Positions 63,130 through 64,000 of a stretch of DNA of 64,000 nt are shown here, in pieces (position 1 is the stretch's first letter; each line of letters starts with the position of its first letter). The notes below the pieces were generated by a model. The model had not been told where the DNA came from and searched no databases. It saw only the letters and a list, made by a program, of their open reading frames with translations. Location of the stretch: positions 1-64,000 of the forward strand of contig JABCPU010000269.1 of NCBI GenBank assembly GCA_016800925.1, read 5' to 3'. Origin of the DNA: Suillus spraguei (taxonomy: Eukaryota > Basidiomycota > Agaricomycetes > Boletales > Suillaceae). The position numbers and the translations under genes were made by a program.

Positions 63130-64000
63130 AATCAGAGGGCGTGTTGCTTCTTATAAGCATTCAAGATTCGAGCGGAGTTCTTCAAGTTCTTTTCTGGGAG
63201 CCATTCGTTATCTCCCGATGAATATCCTTTCCAGGAAACAAGATAACGTCGGCGAGTGCCGGTTCCTTTGTGAGAAAGGATTGCTTCTACTTCATATTCT
63301 TCTTCTTCTTCGATGATGTCAGGTGGTGGTTCGGGAAGTTCAGGCCGTGTACGTCCGTTTTGCTATATGATGATAAGACAGAAGCGTGGAACGTGGGATG
63401 AATTTTCCACTGCGGAGGGAGTTTGAGTGTGAATGTGATGGGAGATAAGACATTGATGATCGGGAAAGGTCCGTATCGCTTTGGGGAGAGTTTCCTTGAT
63501 GGGAGTTTGAGTCTAAGATTAGCGGCAGATAGCCAAACCTTATCTCCGATCTTCCATGGGGTGTACTTATCTCCTCGGGATCGTTCGGCCATTGTCTGCA
63601 TTGCAATGTTATGACAGGCGATTGCTTCTTCTCTTATCTTCTGCAGAGATCGTACTCGATCTTCTGCTGCGGGGACAGATGAGTCAGGGATAAGGTGAGG
63701 GATAGGCGTGGTTCGTATCCCATCATTAGATAGAAAGGTGATGCATTCCTTGCATCATGTTTTGGTGGTTGTGGACGAATTCGGCGATTGGTAGGTGTTC
63801 TACCCAATCTTCAGGGTTGTTGCGGCAATAGATGCGTAGATATGTTTCGAGTTCTTGATTTAGCCTTTCAGTTTGACCATCAGTCTGCGGGTGATAAGCC
63901 GTGGATGGAGCGATGACGTAGTCGAGAAGTCGGGCAAGTTCCTTCGAGAAGCGAGATAGGAATTGCGGTCCTCGATCCGAGATGACTTTGTCATGGAGTC
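63130..64000 (-). pseudogene. Gypsy C pol C-terminus: integrase part and chromodomain
   Basis: From the window edge, integrase text matches A (the region of VISDxxPQF and [12 protein letters not shown] is readable at about 63980-63830), but with small indels. At 63601-63287 it reads MQTMAERSRGDKYTPWKIGD and [21 protein letters not shown] frameshift near 63335 separates this from the chromodomain ([34 protein letters not shown], about 63285-63180). At about 63460 this copy keeps CGA where A has TGA. Confidence 0.82.

Larger units (their letters stand above)
61115..64000 (-). mobile_element. Ty3/gypsy element C (minus strand), continues past the window
   Basis: Contains a 3' LTR, polypurine tract, ORF3, chromodomain and the C-terminal half of integrase on the minus strand, reading from beyond 64000. 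The same layout as A was found. The 5' half is not in the window. Confidence 0.88.

Noticed and set aside
1..64000. tRNA or rRNA genes
   Set aside because: No cloverleaf with a proper T-loop (GGTTCRANNCC) and acceptor stem, and no rRNA sequence, was recognised; a covariance search could still find one.

Overview
The window comes from a filamentous basidiomycete, most likely a mushroom-forming Agaricomycete. The genes are split by introns of about 50-80 nt with GT...AG ends and CTAAC-like branch sites. The repertoire is KDZ transposases, a TET/JBP-like dioxygenase, NACHT-TPR-HET and NACHT-WD40 proteins, Tad1-like LINEs, Tnp2 transposases and chromodomain Ty3/gypsy elements. No prokaryotic feature, tRNA, rRNA or CRISPR array was seen.

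Layout. (1) 1-5.2 kb: a giant, slightly diverged palindrome whose arms each carry the C-terminal half of a dead KDZ transposase. (2) 5.5-6.85 kb: degenerate tandem repeats, ending in seven copies of an 83-bp unit. (3) 6.95-8.26 kb: a broken gene on the minus strand with the HxD...RHGV...YMRD signature of 2OG-Fe(II) dioxygenases of the TET/JBP type. (4) 8.4-11.35 kb: repeat debris, a gag fragment and gypsy LTR fragments, one interrupted by a solo LTR of a second family. (5) 12.06-18.06 kb: a 6-kb LINE with a perfect 12-bp target duplication and a poly(A) tail. It landed 3 nt before the likely start codon of the next gene. (6) 18.07-26.6 kb: two tandem NLR-like genes, NACHT-TPR-HET and NACHT-WD40. 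(7) 28.3-45.3 kb: a conserved housekeeping island with protein O-mannosyltransferase (PMT2 type), a HerA/FtsK-like P-loop ATPase, an alpha/beta hydrolase, URB1/Npa1 and a PPR protein. (8) 45.5-48.9 kb: a Tnp2 (CACTA-type) transposase, then a 272-bp MITE. (9) 49.8-64 kb: nested insertions, in which gypsy element A sits in a family-II LTR, B sits in the 5' LTR of A, and C sits in the pol of B.

The most informative signals are three. The gypsy family appears to be a self-priming (Tf1/sushi-like) chromovirus with a -1 gag-pol junction at a T5 run and an extra 3' ORF carrying two zinc-knuckle-like motifs. Element A and the Tnp2 element are both killed by repeated CGA-to-TGA changes, the mark of CpG deamination, while the LINE and host genes keep CpG. 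The same CpG loss separates the palindrome arms, and a TET/JBP-like gene lies beside the KDZ remnants, so the window records an epigenetic or mutational contest between transposons and host. Exon boundaries were worked out by eye and are approximate unless positions are given.
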